Shown: positions 9,700-22,474, numbered from the stretch's first letter. The stretch: 64,000 nucleotides of DNA from Phaseolus vulgaris (GCF_000499845.2 NC_023756.2:8353344-8417343), one strand, 5' to 3'. Translations and numbers: made by a program. The notes: generated by a model not told the origin, from the sequence alone.

Positions 9700-10642
9700 C
9701 CATGAATTTCTCAGCGAACATTTTTCATCGTACAACATTTGATCCACCTGATGTTAGCATTTTCGCTCGGAAAGATTTTAAAGGGCTCTTTATATCTTCT
9801 GATTCTGAAAATGGTGTGATCTTGGGTATCATTTAGTGAGGAGGTACATGTTCTTCCATGATCACCCTAGATAAGAGTTGTAGATACGCTTGAGCGTGTA
9901 CTAGGCAGGATTTACTCCACCATCTTCGGTAGACATCTGACTGCGCACAAACTATTGTAGTTCTTCATTGGCCTTTTGTAACTCCTCATGGGTTTGCATG
10001 GCTTCCTCCATTAAATGGTGCGATGTCTGCTCTTCTTCTCGTAGCCATGTATGCTCGATGCGAGCGTCTTCCCTTTCTCGCTCTTGATCAGCATGGTCTT
10101 CTTTCCATAGTCATTCTTATTCAGTCTGAGCTTCTTTTGCTCGTCGTATTACGAAGTGGACTTTAAGCCTAACTCAACCCCATAAAACCGGCTCATAGGG
10201 TTGAGGTTTGCACCCACTTATATACAATGAAAGGCTCTAATCTCTAGTCGATGTGGGATCTCCAACACACACCCCTCACGCCGAAACTGCCAACTCGTGC
10301 GTGGGACTATATATTATGGGTGGTCCGATAGCGGCCCGATAGCGGGTGGCACGATAGGCCCAACAAATACTCGCTAGGATAGGCTCGAAAATGGCTCTGA
10401 TACCATATTACAAAGTGGAATTTAAGCCTAACTCAACCCCATAAAACCGGCTCATAAGGTTGAGGTTTGCACCCACTTATATACAATGAAAGGCTCTAAT
10501 CTCTAGTCGATGTGGGATCTCCAACACGTCGTTTGGTCATTGCATTTTCACGCTGCAATTCTCGTATGGTATCCAAAATATTTTGCAAAGTAGGAACATG
10601 ATCACTATCTTCAAGTGGAACTTGTTGTCTCTTATTCCTCAT
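9700..10642 (-). pseudogene. Tat-type Ty3/gypsy gag N-terminal remnant, split by a TRIM
   Basis: The minus strand from the ATG at 10642 reads MRNKRQQVPLEDSDHVPT, then a charged helical stretch rich in E, Q and R typical of the start of Tat-lineage gag, then stops and drift. A complete TRIM (10147-10526) interrupts it and duplicates CGTCG. A primer-binding-like site lies just upstream. Pol is absent and the minisatellites follow directly, so a large internal deletion is inferred. It is not functional. Confidence 0.6.
10147..10526 (-). mobile_element. Complete TRIM retrotransposon, minus orientation
   Basis: This 380-bp element has two 121-bp LTRs (10147-10267 and 10406-10526) differing at about three positions. 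Each LTR reads TGTTGGAGATCCC...TAATA on the minus strand. A primer-binding site complementary to initiator-Met tRNA (TGGTATCAGAGCC) sits at 10393-10405. Both flanks carry the perfect 5-bp duplication CGTCG (10142-10146, 10527-10531). It has no coding capacity, so mobility would need proteins from another element. Confidence 0.93.
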
Positions 10643-10703
10643 GATGCTGCAACTGTTTCTTAAAAAAATTATATACTATTTTGTGGAGGTAGAAAAAAAT
10701 TTA

Positions 10704-10725
10704 CCAAGCCACACGGTGGGCACCA
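10704..10725 (-). other. Primer-binding-like site of the Tat gag remnant
   Basis: The minus strand reads TGGTGCCCACCGTGTGGC one base after an LTR-like end ACA. It is nearly the same type as the site of the complete Tat element at 48241 (TTGGCGTCCACCGTGGGG). The adjoining 5' LTR should begin at 10727 on the plus strand. Confidence 0.6.
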
Positions 10726-10726
10726 T

Positions 10727-11100
10727 TGTTTTGGTTCAAAGTTTAAATGACTTCAAACAAGAGCATTCAAGTTAAGTCCTCTTGTTCATGGTGAGAGATG
10801 TATTTCATAAGCCTTAGTTATAATTAATATTATCTAATATTTAAAGTTTGTATACTTCTCAGTTGTTTGTTATCATCTAAATCTTAACTAATACTATCTA
10901 ATATTTAAAGTTTTTATATTTCTCAACTAATTTCAAGTATCAATGGTAAGCATACCTTTATTTTTGGCAAATATTTTCAATAATTTTATTGAATCTCTCT
11001 CTTCATGATTAATAGGCTCTATGACCGACTTTATATAAATTATATTTCTTCCTAATAGGAGATTAGACTAACTACCGGTACAATAAACAAATAAGAAAAT
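10727..11100 (-). repeat. Probable 5' LTR remnant of the Tat gag fragment
   Basis: The sequence abuts the primer-binding site and starts TGTTTTGG on the plus strand (an LTR end on the minus strand). It contains a duplicated block of about 75 bp (ATCTAATATTTAAAGTTT at about 10832 and 10898). The outer edge is not defined. Confidence 0.4.
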
Positions 11101-12160
11101 TATCTAGACTTTCTGATTTGAGCGTCTAGCATGAAAATGATGACGATATGAAGATTCTGTAATATCCAATCTTAACAAAATCATGTAGTAAAGAACAAAA
11201 TCAAAGATTTATAAAGAGACTGATGGGAAGAACGAAAGAAAAAAAAAAGGCCAAGCAACAAAAAGATTATTGTCATCTTGCTGAAAATTCGGATTGTTGC
11301 AGTGAACATCTACTCTAGTCTTTAAAGCATCTTGTCTTTTGTGTTACATACGAAACAATGTGAGTTTTCTTTGTGCTCACTTTGTACGAATACTCGTTGT
11401 AACTTCGAGATGAAAGAATACTCGTTATAACTTAGAGAACTAAGAATACTCATGTAACCAATTGGTTACGGGAGGCTCTTAAGTAGTTTCTTAAGGAGAC
11501 TTGAATGTAGTCCGAATTTGGATGAACCACGATAAATTTTTGTGTGTTGTTCTCTCTTATTGTTATTCATGCTTTGTTAATGATTCTATTCTTCTGATTA
11601 GATGATCAATTTGACGATCGGTCAAGACAATTATTTAGAGCCAACTACATCTATATTAAAACTATTTGGATTTATATTAAAAAAACAAACAAACAGTAGG
11701 AAGGAAAAAAAACTATTTAACCTAATAAAACCAAACAAGTGTGAGTGGCATGTTTCTTTGTTGGTTAAGCATTTGAAAATAAGCAGGGTGGAAGGTAGAT
11801 GGAAAATGATTAATGAGATTAGTGATGGAAATGGACAAATATGAAAGGTTAGAGTAGAGTGCATTAATGTGGTGAATGATCACATCAGTTATTGGAATGA
11901 AGGTGGCAAGAGAAGAAAAGCAGTTATCTTAGTGGTAGGAAGGGACCATACAACAACTAATTTGAATGAGAGAAAAAGAAGGATAGAATGAAGGGATTTT
12001 GGTTTGTTTTGTGAACCCTTTTAAGTAACCAAATGAAAGAGAAAGATGACTTGGTGTGATTGCCTGATGAGACATGTCTCCTTTCCTCAATGCATCTCAT
12101 CATCCCCTGCTTTTCATACTTTTATTTAACTACAAAAAAAATTAAAATATTCTTTTATCC
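11101..12160. other. Intergenic DNA, no supported gene
   Basis: Only short spurious ORFs occur (for example 11602-11844, with an equally long ORF on the other strand). No domain, repeat or transposon end was recognised. Confidence 0.4.
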
Positions 12161-12163
12161 TAC

Positions 12164-12370
12164 TCGTTATACTTTTAATTTTATCTTATTATTTTACATA
12201 CTTTCCTATTCTTTTTAAAAAACCAATCAATCACTAAAAAAAATTATTAAATAATAATTAAATTTACCTACTCATTATATTTTTAATTTTATCTTATTAT
12301 TTTACATACTTTCGAATTCTTTTTAAAAAACCAATCAATCACTAAAAAAAATCCATTAAATAATAATTAA
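12164..12370 (+). repeat. Direct duplication, 107-bp spacing
   Basis: A block containing ATCTTATTATTTTACATACT and CCAATCAATCACTAAAAAAA occurs twice, the second copy 107 bp after the first. The second copy leads into the palindromic MITE. The repeat may derive from a MITE end duplicated during insertion or excision. Confidence 0.7.
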
Positions 12371-12772
12371 TTTTAGAAAAAAAACAATTAGTCATTATAT
12401 TAACTAAATTAGATATTATTTTAAAGATTAAAAAGTTATTAATATTTAAAATGATTTTTATTATTAATAAAAAAAATTAAAATTATTTTAAATTGATATC
12501 TAAATTCGTTATCAAGATTTTCACTACTAATATTTTAGATTTTAACTTAGTCTCTGCAAGACTAATAAAGACTAATTTAGAATAGAAAGTAGTTAGTATC
12601 TGATGGTTAAATATCAATTTAAAAATTAATTTATAAAATTATATTAATAATATAAATTACTTTAGATATCAATAATATTTTTAGTTTATAAAATGGTATC
12701 TAATGTGGTTAATGTAGTAACTAATTATTTTGGTATCTGAAGTTAGTTTTTATTTAATTTTTTTTAATAAAT
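12340..12772. mobile_element. Degenerate palindromic CACTA-type MITE
   Basis: It begins CACTAAAAAAAATCC and reads ATTAATTTTAG then ACTAAATTAGATA. The right half is an imperfect reverse complement (ends TTAGTTTTTATTTAA). It has the same architecture as 13503-13884 and 38798-39184. The right CACTA end is lost. Confidence 0.55.
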
Positions 12773-13502
12773 GTAATCTTTATTTTAATTTTTATTAAAT
12801 TGGTGACAATGATAAGAAATATAAAAATTTGAGGGGCTTAATCAAATCTTTTATTAAGAATGCGATGAATAGAAAGAAAAAAAAATACTACAAAAGATGA
12901 AGAAAAAATGTAGTAAGAATACGGTGGATAAGGTATTTTTGAATTCATAATGATGAAATTTTGTAGAAATAGAAATAGTTTAAAGCATGAAAGAACTTTT
13001 TAATCAACTTTTGATGATGTTTATTTTCAGCAAGGTAAAAAAGATGGTAAGTGAATAATAAATTGTGATGATGAAGCAAAATATATGGCAAATCAATTGA
13101 AAATTAGAAGATGGCTCAACTGAAATTTGATGTTGAAGAGATGCAAATTATTGTTTGTAATTGAGTGGGTGGTAGATGGTACATAGAAGATCCAACCATA
13201 TCTATGTTCATTTTTTAAATCACAACACCATTTGTCCTCTTTATTAAGAACTAGGGTACCTAATGTTGCAAACCCTAAACCCTAAATCAAACACACAAAC
13301 TTTAACCACATAAAATCTTATTAAACCAAGATAAGCTACATGTTAAAATATCCACCTCAAATTTTAAAGACTAAAAATAGAAAACCATGTAACTATTTTT
13401 TGTGTATGTATCTTAATTATGAATTCTAAAAAGTATTGAGAATAATTATTATTTTGGTAAAAGATATATTATAGAGCATATGAACATATTTGTACTTTTA
13501 TC

Positions 13503-13884
13503 CACTACAAGAAAATTATGAAATAGAAACCAATTTTTAGAGACAAAAAATAATTAGTTGTTATAGTGACTAAATTAGAGATATTTTAGAGACTAAAAAC
13601 ATTTTGGTTTCTAAATTAGTTTCTATTATTGTTAAATGGTTTCTAAATTGGTGTCTAATTAACAACCAAGATTTTTCCTACCAATTATTTAGATTCTAAA
13701 TTTGGTAGCAAAAACCTTCGTTGCTAATTAGACATCAATTTAGAAATCATTTAACAATAATACAAACTAATTTAGAAACCAAGATTTTTTTAGTATCTAA
13801 AATGGTTTTTAATTTAGTCACTATAATAACTAAATATTTTTTGTCTCTAAAAATTTGTTTCTATTTCATGATTTTTTCATAGTG
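13503..13884. mobile_element. Palindromic CACTA-type MITE with ATC target duplication
   Basis: This 382-bp foldback element has ends CACTACAAGAAAATTATGAA and, in reverse complement, CACTATGAAAAAATCATGAA. A 3-bp ATC duplication flanks both sides (13500-13502, 13885-13887). Nearly the whole element is one long inverted repeat around about 13690. It has no coding capacity. Confidence 0.85.
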
Positions 13885-13887
13885 ATC

Positions 13888-15460
13888 CTATGGAACTTAG
13901 CTTATTCATTGAAAAGATTTTTTTCACTTCCATAATTTCTTCGAACACTTTATAAATGTGAAAAATATGACTTTGTTCTTCTAATTTATATAAAACAAAA
14001 AATCAAATTATATAATCTGATAGTATTTTTTATTTTAAGACTGTACAATTTATAAAAAATTTAATTTCAAATTGTATAATTACGAAGTTTTTTATTTATT
14101 TCTCAATTATACAATTTAAAAGTTATTTTTTGTTTTTGAACTCTAAAAGTTATTTTTATTTCTGGATTATTTAAACAATAAATTATTTTTTATATGAAAA
14201 AAGAGTATTAGAAATAGGGGACATGAGGTAGCAGGATAAGTATTCAGAAATTGAGGTGAAAAAGTTTGATATGAAGAGAAATTATGATTTTTGCAAGAAA
14301 TAAGATCTGAATTTTGATCATTTATGAGAACTATTTTTTCTAGATAGGCCCCTCCATGTGCTGAAAATCATTAAAAAAAAGTACATTGAAACGTATTCAT
14401 GTTCTTTATTAATGATTAAGTGAGAAGAAGAGAAATTTTTCAGAGAAAAGAAGAGAAGTGAGAGTGGAAAATAAGATTTATGAGTCTTAGGACTATTGTA
14501 ATTAAATAAAAAGATGAGAGAATAATAGGAAAATTGATAAAGTTTGCATAATAATACTTAATATAAAAGCATTTTTATAAAAAAAAGGAAAATTAATAAA
14601 AAATGGTGTAATCCGTTAAGGAATATACATTAATGTAGAAACAAAATACAGAAATAGGTAATCCTTATTCAAAGTCATATATCGTAAATACGAAATACTT
14701 AAATTTGAAGTAAAGTTGTTAATGTATACGAATTTAATTAAACCAACTAATTTTTGTTTAATGGAAATCACGAACTGAAGCTTCCATCTGAAATATTTTT
14801 CTTTCAAAATAATAATTAATATTTTTTTAAATAAAAATATGTATATAATAATTTAAAAATTGTTTAAAAATACATAAAATAAATACCAATGTTGTTAAAA
14901 TTTATATTTTATAAATAATATCAAAAATTTAGTTTAACTTTATTTATAAAAATTATATATAAAGTTGAATAATTAAAACTAGTTTCTCTTTTAAAAAAAA
15001 TAAACTTACCTTAAGTCAATTGATATACTAAAAATATATGTAATTTTTTTTAAAATAAATTGAGTTAAAAATAAGTTGTGTCATAAATAAAAAATATTTA
15101 CTATTTTTTAAATATTGTTAAAGTTAAAAATATTGTTGTTAGTTTAAAAAGAAATTATATTTGTGAAGTAGTTTTTAGAGTTGATATAATTATTTAAAAA
15201 ATAGTTTTAATTCTTTAACTTTATATATAATTTTTTTTAAATAAAAAAAATTTAAGTTTTGATATTATTTATAAAATAAAAAATTTCACAGCATTTTAAA
15301 CTATTTTTATATTATTGAATATATATTTTTATTTAAAAAATATTAATTATTATTTTAAATAAAAATATTTCAACTATAATTCAAGTAAAATATACTAAAA
15401 TCTTGAACTTCATCTATAAATTATTTATATTTTATTTGAACTGAAATAGCTAAATAAAAA
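13888..15460. other. Very AT-rich intergenic DNA
   Basis: Long A/T runs occur, with short ORFs only. No supported gene is visible, and no clear transposon end was found. Confidence 0.4.
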
Positions 15461-15464
15461 ACAA

Positions 15465-15860
15465 CAACCTGTTCTTGTCGGTTGACTCTGGTAAGAAGCT
15501 CTAACTTCATTTGTCTCTTCGAAAATCGGTTATGCATCTTTTGGTACTCTAGAATGTAGCTTCGTTGAAACAGAGGGAGTCCTACCTGTTGATTGCACTA
15601 CGACAATCAGTAAACAAAGGGCTTACTAAAAATCAAGAAGTATTGAGTTTCAGAAACACTCAAGCTCCTTTTATAGCATACTCAACGGGAAAACATTATA
15701 TTGAAATAACTTATTATTTTTGCTTTATAGAAAAGACAAAAGAAAACAAATCATTTTTAAATCTTTTAAAAACCTTAAGTGTAATTCAATTGGTTGTCGC
15801 GATAAATCAACCTATTGAAAAACTTGTTGTAGTCACTAGACTTTGAACAAGAGCTTTTTC
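15465..15860. repeat. Possible LTR fragment
   Basis: A locally GC-richer stretch contains CCTGTTGATTGCACTACGAC, a phrase resembling the R-region of Ty3/gypsy LTRs. The 93-codon ORF at 15565-15846 has no recognisable domain. The assignment is tentative. Confidence 0.25.
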
Positions 15861-16396
15861 AACGGATTTAAAACATGAAATAACTAACTAATATTAACAC
15901 AGATTTGAAAAACAAAACTTTCAAAAAAGATTTCAAATCATATGAACTTGGATCATAACTAAGTACAAATTAACAACTCAAAATCTATCTAACTACACAC
16001 ACAACAACAAATTCTTCTAGTCTTCAAATTGGATTTAAAAATCATCAAAGCAACCTTATTCAACAATAACAATGGATTTATACCAATAGAAATTACTTGT
16101 TTGTTTAACACTTGTAATCAAGATACTTGGAGGTAGTTTCTCAGGTTTGACACCATGTAATGAGAACCTTGGAAGGTTGCTCCAAGAAGTGGACCAACTA
16201 TATCAAGCTCCAACGGAAGAATCCATGGTTTAATCTACGGGTTTGTTTTATGTTTTAGTTTAGATTGTAGGAAGCTTCTTCATTTGTTCTTAGTTGATTC
16301 TTGGATGAGGTAGAAAAGATTACAAATCTTAGATTGAATTTGATGGTGTAAGGTCCTTCTTAAGATTAATTTTTCTTTGAAGCTAAGCAATATTCA

Positions 16397-16735
16397 CACC
16401 AAAAAATCATTAAATAAAACTAATTTTAGAAAAAAATAATAATTAATTACTATATTAATTAAATTAGATACTCTTTTAAAAACTAAAAAAATTATTGGTA
16501 TCTAAAGTAATCTCTATTATTAATAAAATTTATAAACTAGGTTCTAAATTTATATCTAATTAGCTACAAAGGTTTTAGCTAACAATTACTTTAGATTCTA
16601 AAAATTTTTGTAACTAAAACCTTGATAGCTAATTAGATACCAATTTATAACCTAGTTTATAAATTTTATTAATAATAAAAACTACTTTAGATACCAATAA
16701 TTTTTTTAGTTTCAAGATAAATTATCTATTTCTCA
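16397..16735. mobile_element. Degenerate palindromic MITE of the same family
   Basis: The left end is CACCAAAAAATCATTAAAT followed by AAAACTAATTTTAGA. The two halves are reverse complements around about 16570 (TTGTAACTAAAACCTTG against CAAAGGTTTTAGCTAA). The right end is eroded. Interrupted palindromy and shared words place it with 12340, 13503 and 38798. Confidence 0.55.
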
Positions 16736-17399
16736 CAAATATTCAAGGTTTTTTACACACAAATAACTTTTCCAAAACAAAGGTGTGTGCAAAATGACCT
16801 ATGACATGTTATATAGGAGGCATGAGAGAAGGGAAGGAAGTCAAAAACTAATCCTCTTCTACATGAAACTAAAGACTAAGAAAAATTATTCTATTTTTCC
16901 TAACTAACTTTATGCTAAAACAAAATATTTATTATACGAAAATTATTATTTGTTTTCTTTAAAAGTTACCTAACTTTGTACAAATCTTTCTTTGCCCTGT
17001 CTTTATCTTCATTTAAAGCTTGAAATATTTGTTCTCTATATCCATGACAACACCATTCATGCATTTAAAACTTAAATATATACTCTAGTCAGCAGTTTTT
17101 GACATAGAAGTAGTTATACTAATGAGTGTTGACCAAATATCAACCCAAGAACACGAGTTATTAGAAACAAAATTTGCTGAAAAAAGATTTATAATGCAAG
17201 GAAAACAGCTAGAAATTCAACATTTACGTAGGGATGAGTTTTACTACATAATTATTTTCCTACATTTCATCATTCGGATCAAAATAACATTTGATTATCA
17301 ATATTATTAGAAAAATCCAAGTCTTACATTAGTTAGAGTCTAAAATGATTATACTAGTAAAATAATTGCCACCCAATAAAGTCAGATTTGTGGTTAAGT

Positions 17400-17740
17400 T
17401 AGAGCTGAATCATAAATTTTTATATTTCTAAAAATATTCTTTTGAAATATTTTGAATTATGTAATTTGGAAGTCTTTTTTCAAATTTGTAATTTGCTTTC
17501 GGATAGAAAAAAATTTTCCTATACATGATTAGTTTTTAGATTACATAATCCGAAAATCTTTTTTAGCTTCTGGATTATGTAATCCGGAAGTTTTTTTTCA
17601 AATGTGTATCCAGATTACATAATTCAAAAACTATTTTATAGGAGTGACAAAAAAAATAAAAAGGTGTTTTCACGTTTTAAATCAAATGCACAGAAAAACC
17701 TATGGAGATGCAAGAAGAAAAAGTTGATATTAAACCGGCT
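17400..17740. repeat. Palindrome-rich repeat, copy 1 (GGATTATGTAATCC type)
   Basis: Several imperfect palindromes (GATTACATAATCC, GGATTATGTAATCCGG) occur within 300 bp. They are followed by a tail resembling the right end of copy 2 (GTTTTCACGTTTT, then ACCTATGGAGATGCA). No protein is encoded. Confidence 0.55.
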
Positions 17741-18285
17741 TTATTTTCACATACCAAGCCCAATAGTACTCAGGCAATTACTTCCTGCACTCCACGAAAT
17801 CTAAAACCTGCATCTAATTTTTATGTAAAATGATGAAAATATTCTTAAATAAAAGGGAAGGATCCAAATCAAAATACATTTCAGAATCACTTTTTAGAAT
17901 ACGTTTTCGGATTTGGATTTGTAGAACATTTTTCTGAATTTCTGAATTTCTTTTTCATAATATATTTTCAGATTTTGTTTCTGAATTTCTTTTTTTGAAG
18001 CAGTATTTTCTTTTTCATTCGAAAATTACTTTGAGAATAGGATTTTGATTTTTTAATTCTTTTCAAGAATTTTATTTCCAAAACACAAAAATCTGTTTCG
18101 AAATTAATTTTCCAAAATGTATTTTTTATTCAAATTCTCAATTCCAAAATAAAGAACAATTTCTAAAATTAAAAACTGGATGTGGTGCATGTCAATTCAT
18201 TGGTTGCACGAAGAATTAACCTAGTATTCAATGTGAGGAGATGAAATTAGATAAAGTCCAGCAGACACCAGATGGCCTACACATG

Positions 18286-18716
18286 ACTGTTTCTTCCTGC
18301 ACCTCCATATGTTCTTCTCCCACTTCCATAAATTTACGTATTTTAAAAAATGTCCCCATATAATATTCCATATTACATAATTTAAAAGTCATTTTTAACA
18401 TTCGTAATTAGCTTTCGGATTATATAATTCAGAAGTATTTTTTTTATATGCATGATTAGTTTATGGATTACATAATCCAGAAGTCTTTTCTAGCTTCTGA
18501 ATTATGTAATCCAGAAACCTTTTTTCAAATGTGTGTCTGAATTACATAATTCCGAAACTATTTTCAAATTCAGACTTTCAAAGTATATAATTCAGAATAT
18601 TATTCTGGATTATGTAATCCGAAATATGAAGGTGGCACAAAAAAGATAAAAAAATATTTTCATGTTTTGTATGAAGTGTCAGAAGAACATATGGAAGTGC
18701 ACAGGAAGAAACCGTC
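18286..18716. mobile_element. Palindrome-rich repeat, copy 2, with inverted ends
   Basis: The same internal palindromes as copy 1 recur in order. The outer ends form an inverted repeat of about 30 bp: GTTTCTTCCTGCACCTCCAT at the left and, on the other strand, GTTTCTTCCTGTGCACTTCC at the right. This is the form of a non-autonomous DNA transposon. No target duplication was identified, so the superfamily is open. Confidence 0.5.
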
Positions 18717-19600
18717 CCTAAAGAGAGAGCCCAAAAAAAGAGTATATCAATAGAACCATCTCCGTATCAAAAAGTATATTTTGTTAGGTTGTACTAAACC
18801 GAATTTCACACGCTAGGAAAGATTACTAGTTACTAGTTAAATTTGCAACCTATGTATGTAAAACCGTGCTTATTTTAACAAATAGATCAACTTAGAGAGT
18901 CCAACATCTTTGACAATACAACCATTTTAAATTCTACAATTCAAAAATAAATAAATTCTATTTGTACTTTCCGAATTAAAAAATATCTTCTAGATTTTAC
19001 ATTCAAAAAAAAATCTTTTAAAAAATACATTTCAAATTACAAAATCTAAAAAGTATTCTCAAATCTAGAAATTCATAACATCTCTTCCTATAATATATAT
19101 TTTAGATTATAACCCGAATCAAAATTGCCTTCCGGATTTACAGGTTTGTAAGTTAAAAAAATATGAACACGCTAAACCCTATACTCTTGACAATAGATAT
19201 AGCTCGTAGTTATTAGCACCTTTAACCATTGAATTTGGTGACAAGTCCTTAAACTTTAAAACATGCAAACAAAAACTTTAACCATTGATATTTGTTTATC
19301 TCTAAGATATAAGGGGATATTTGTTTATGATATCAATTCTGTTTCCATATTGTTCTGTCTAACCTTTAAACGGGAGATTAGTGATTGTACGTCAAACACA
19401 ATTAATATACAAACTATTTTTCTTTCAAACTTAATACAAACAAGTCATGTGATGAATGAGTTTTGTTGCATTAAAAGTCAATTTTTAGAAAATTACATGT
19501 AATTTTAATGAATAATTATCATTTAAACATAATTTTTTATATTCTATCATTATTTAGTTTGTTATCATGTTTCTTAGAAAGTAGACTTAAGCTTGTAGTT
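18717..19600. other. AT-rich intergenic DNA
   Basis: No supported gene is present. The ORF at 19263-19502 has no recognisable domain. Confidence 0.35.
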
Positions 19601-19603
19601 AAT

Positions 19604-19725
19604 TCTCCAACACACAGCCCCTCACATTGAGAATTAAACATTTCGAATGTGAAAATAGAGAAGACCCAATAGCAAGAGACATAATAGGCCACAAACCTCA
19701 CCAATTCTTTGATACCTTTCAACCA
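19604..19725 (-). mobile_element. TRIM internal-region remnant
   Basis: On the minus strand a GGTATCAAAG primer-site-like word (about 19707-19716) and, about 100 bp on, GTGAGGGGCTGTGTGTTGGAG mirror the internal layout of the complete TRIMs in this window. LTRs are too eroded to delimit. Confidence 0.4.
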
Positions 19726-22474
19726 CACAAAATCATAAAGATAAAATTTACATCTCATTTATATCTCATTTATATACTATATTTTGACCATATTTTTATA
19801 ATTAGAATGAGAAGTATGATCCTATCTTATATATCATATTATCTTGTCATATCCTATCTATCAATCAGACCTTAAGGATTTTTGCTTTCTTTTCTGAATA
19901 AAATTAGGTAAAATGACTTACTACAACAATATAAAATAACCTGTCATTATATTTTGCTTTAGTTCCTTCAGATTTTTCAGAGTTTATATAAAGGGTCTTT
20001 ATTGCAATTTTAGGGTTGATTTGTTCTACTTCTATGGGTTTCTTCAAATTGGAATTTCGCAATGGCAGTGGGTTCAGGACCGAATTTATTTTTTAAGCAG
20101 AATCCAGTAGTGTAGTTTATAGATTTTATCTATGCTCATTAGGAATCTAATATTTCATAGAACTAAGGTTACCGATACACAAAATGTCAATGTAGTTCTT
20201 TCAAATCAATATAAGAAAGGCATACTTCAGAGTTTCCAAAACCTAGAACTATTTTACAACTCCATTATAATTGTGCAGGGACTCTTGGTGAAATCCCTGG
20301 TTTATCTATTTCTGCTCCTTCTGAACATAAGTTTTCATCTCTTCCTCTAAAATTCTCCACATTTGACATCACATTTTAATGGGGCAACCTAAATACCTAA
20401 TAATGTTTAATCTCAATATTCAATCTCATGTTTTGCTTGAATTTTTCTTAAACAAGCCAACACATGTATCAGATTTCACAAGTACTATTCAAAACATCAA
20501 AATAAAGCACCCTTATTGGATCTACATTCTCATTTTCATGGTGTTTCAACATAAACATTCAGTAATCCAAAGAGAAATGCAATAAAATTTGAAGAAAAAA
20601 AAAGGAAAACAGTTTCCTGAAGGAAATTATCCATGCATGAAGCAGGTCTATAATTTTCAATGAGATTTTCCTCTGTTTTTCCAATTTCAAATAAACCTAC
20701 ATATACTTCTGCTAGAGTAGTTGCAAAGGTGAAACAAGAGTTAAGTAAAACTATAAAGCATCAGAGCCAACAAAATTCAGAAGATAAGAAAAGGGAACCT
20801 ACTGTGTCAGAATATCACATAGTAGTGTCATCATAGTTAAGTTTTATTCTTCATGCCAGTCAACAATTAGTTTAAGCTTGGGTTTAAAGCAAAAGGAAAT
20901 TATGGAAATATGATAGGTAGTTATGGGAAAGAAATACAATATGATACTGAATATAGTTCACCAAATTCACAATCTGTTGAAATTTCATTGAGAATCACAA
21001 TTTATAGACCCCCATATATTATTCTAGAACTGACTAGACACTTATGTAACATAATTATTGACATCAGAACTATTTCTAATTACATAGACCCCTGATTATG
21101 AGATTGACTTTTGCAGAACTATCACTTATCAAATACAACAATAACTCTTGGGTAGCTAGCAGCTACAGCATTTAAATACTACTAAAACAGTTACTTGATA
21201 CACAAAGAAAGCTTCTACATTCTCCATCAGCTAGAAAATTTGGATTTGAAATTTTGAAAGAATAGAAAACTGGTTAAGGTTATATGTTCTGAAAACATCT
21301 AGATGCAAAGTCAAACCAAAGGTGAAAACAAAGAAAGAATTAACACATTATTTTCCACATTTGTTAACTTGAGAACTTCCTTTGGCTTAAAGTTAAGTAC
21401 AGAACTCTAAAATAGAAGACAGGCTTAATTTAACTTAAAAAAACAGCATGCTTCCGTCTCAATTAGCACCAATCCAAATCTTCATGATTTGACCTAACAT
21501 TGATGTCAGAGATTCAATCCTCTGCCAGAACTTTTCCCCATCCAACCCTAATGCTTAAGATTCCTACACAATCCACATAGGAGGTGTAATTCCATGAACC
21601 AGATACTCATCTTCCTTTACAACTGTTTGGTGTCATAAGATACATGATCATATGCACAAATCTAGCATTAACTCCTACTGTTTTCCTACTCTAATCTAAA
21701 ACTATAGAACAAAACGAAAAGAAGGAAAGATTTTCTCCTTATTCATCCAAGTTTCTCAACTGCCTAGTCACAAATGAAAATTGAGACTTCAAATGTGATC
21801 ATAAAGCACAAACAATAGGTTCCTCTAAAGTGTTTGCAGCATATACAAGTCAAAAGTTGTTACCCATATGCAAGACTTGTTTAGATAAAATTTTCCAAAA
21901 GTTATTCCAAAGAGAGAAAAAAATTGAAATAAGTTTTTCTATAAACTAAAATCAGCTTATGCATGACTAACGAGTTAAAAACCAAATTTAAGAGAAGATA
22001 ACATGAGAAAGTTTCAAAACACCAATTATGTAAAAACTAACTTTAGCTTCTGAAACAACTATTTAGTTTTTTTTCTTGTTTTGGAAGTGCTTATGGTAAG
22101 GAAACCACATCCATGTCTTTGCAGAGTCAAAACTGAAACAAAGGAGTAATCATCATCCATCTAAAAACAAGAACACTAAACCAAGGAGGAACTATTGCAA
22201 AAATCAACAAACTTATCATAAATAACGATTTGTATTTGGATTGTCATCGCATGCATTATTTATTCTAAACTAACAAAGTTTCAAATAAAGTGCAATAGCA
22301 ACATTTAAATTAACCAAAAGTCATCAAAGAGAAATCCAAAACTGTTGGACTCCAACTAATTCTCATAGAACTTTAAACATCTCTTCTCCCCCTTCAACTC
22401 TCCTCTCACTACAAGCTAATTGAAAGAAAGACACCATCACTCTTTCACTACAATAAAAACTAAAGAAAAATGAA
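19726..22474. other. Intergenic DNA upstream/downstream of the mS38-like gene
   Basis: The composition is less extreme than in the transposon-rich parts and no transposon ends were recognised. Only short ORFs without domains occur. It may contain 3' untranslated sequence of the minus-strand gene at 22.5 kb, or introns of an unseen gene. Confidence 0.3.

Noticed and set aside
9514..9747. 77-codon ORF with repeated YVQLDFQLG units
   Set aside because: Open only because the 48-bp minisatellite is a multiple of three; no start context or family.
11602..11864. 80- and 77-codon ORFs on opposite strands
   Set aside because: Mirror-image low-complexity frames without domain or promoter.
13276..13289. 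Telomere-like AAACCCTAAACCCTAAA
   Set aside because: Only about two units; no extended array.
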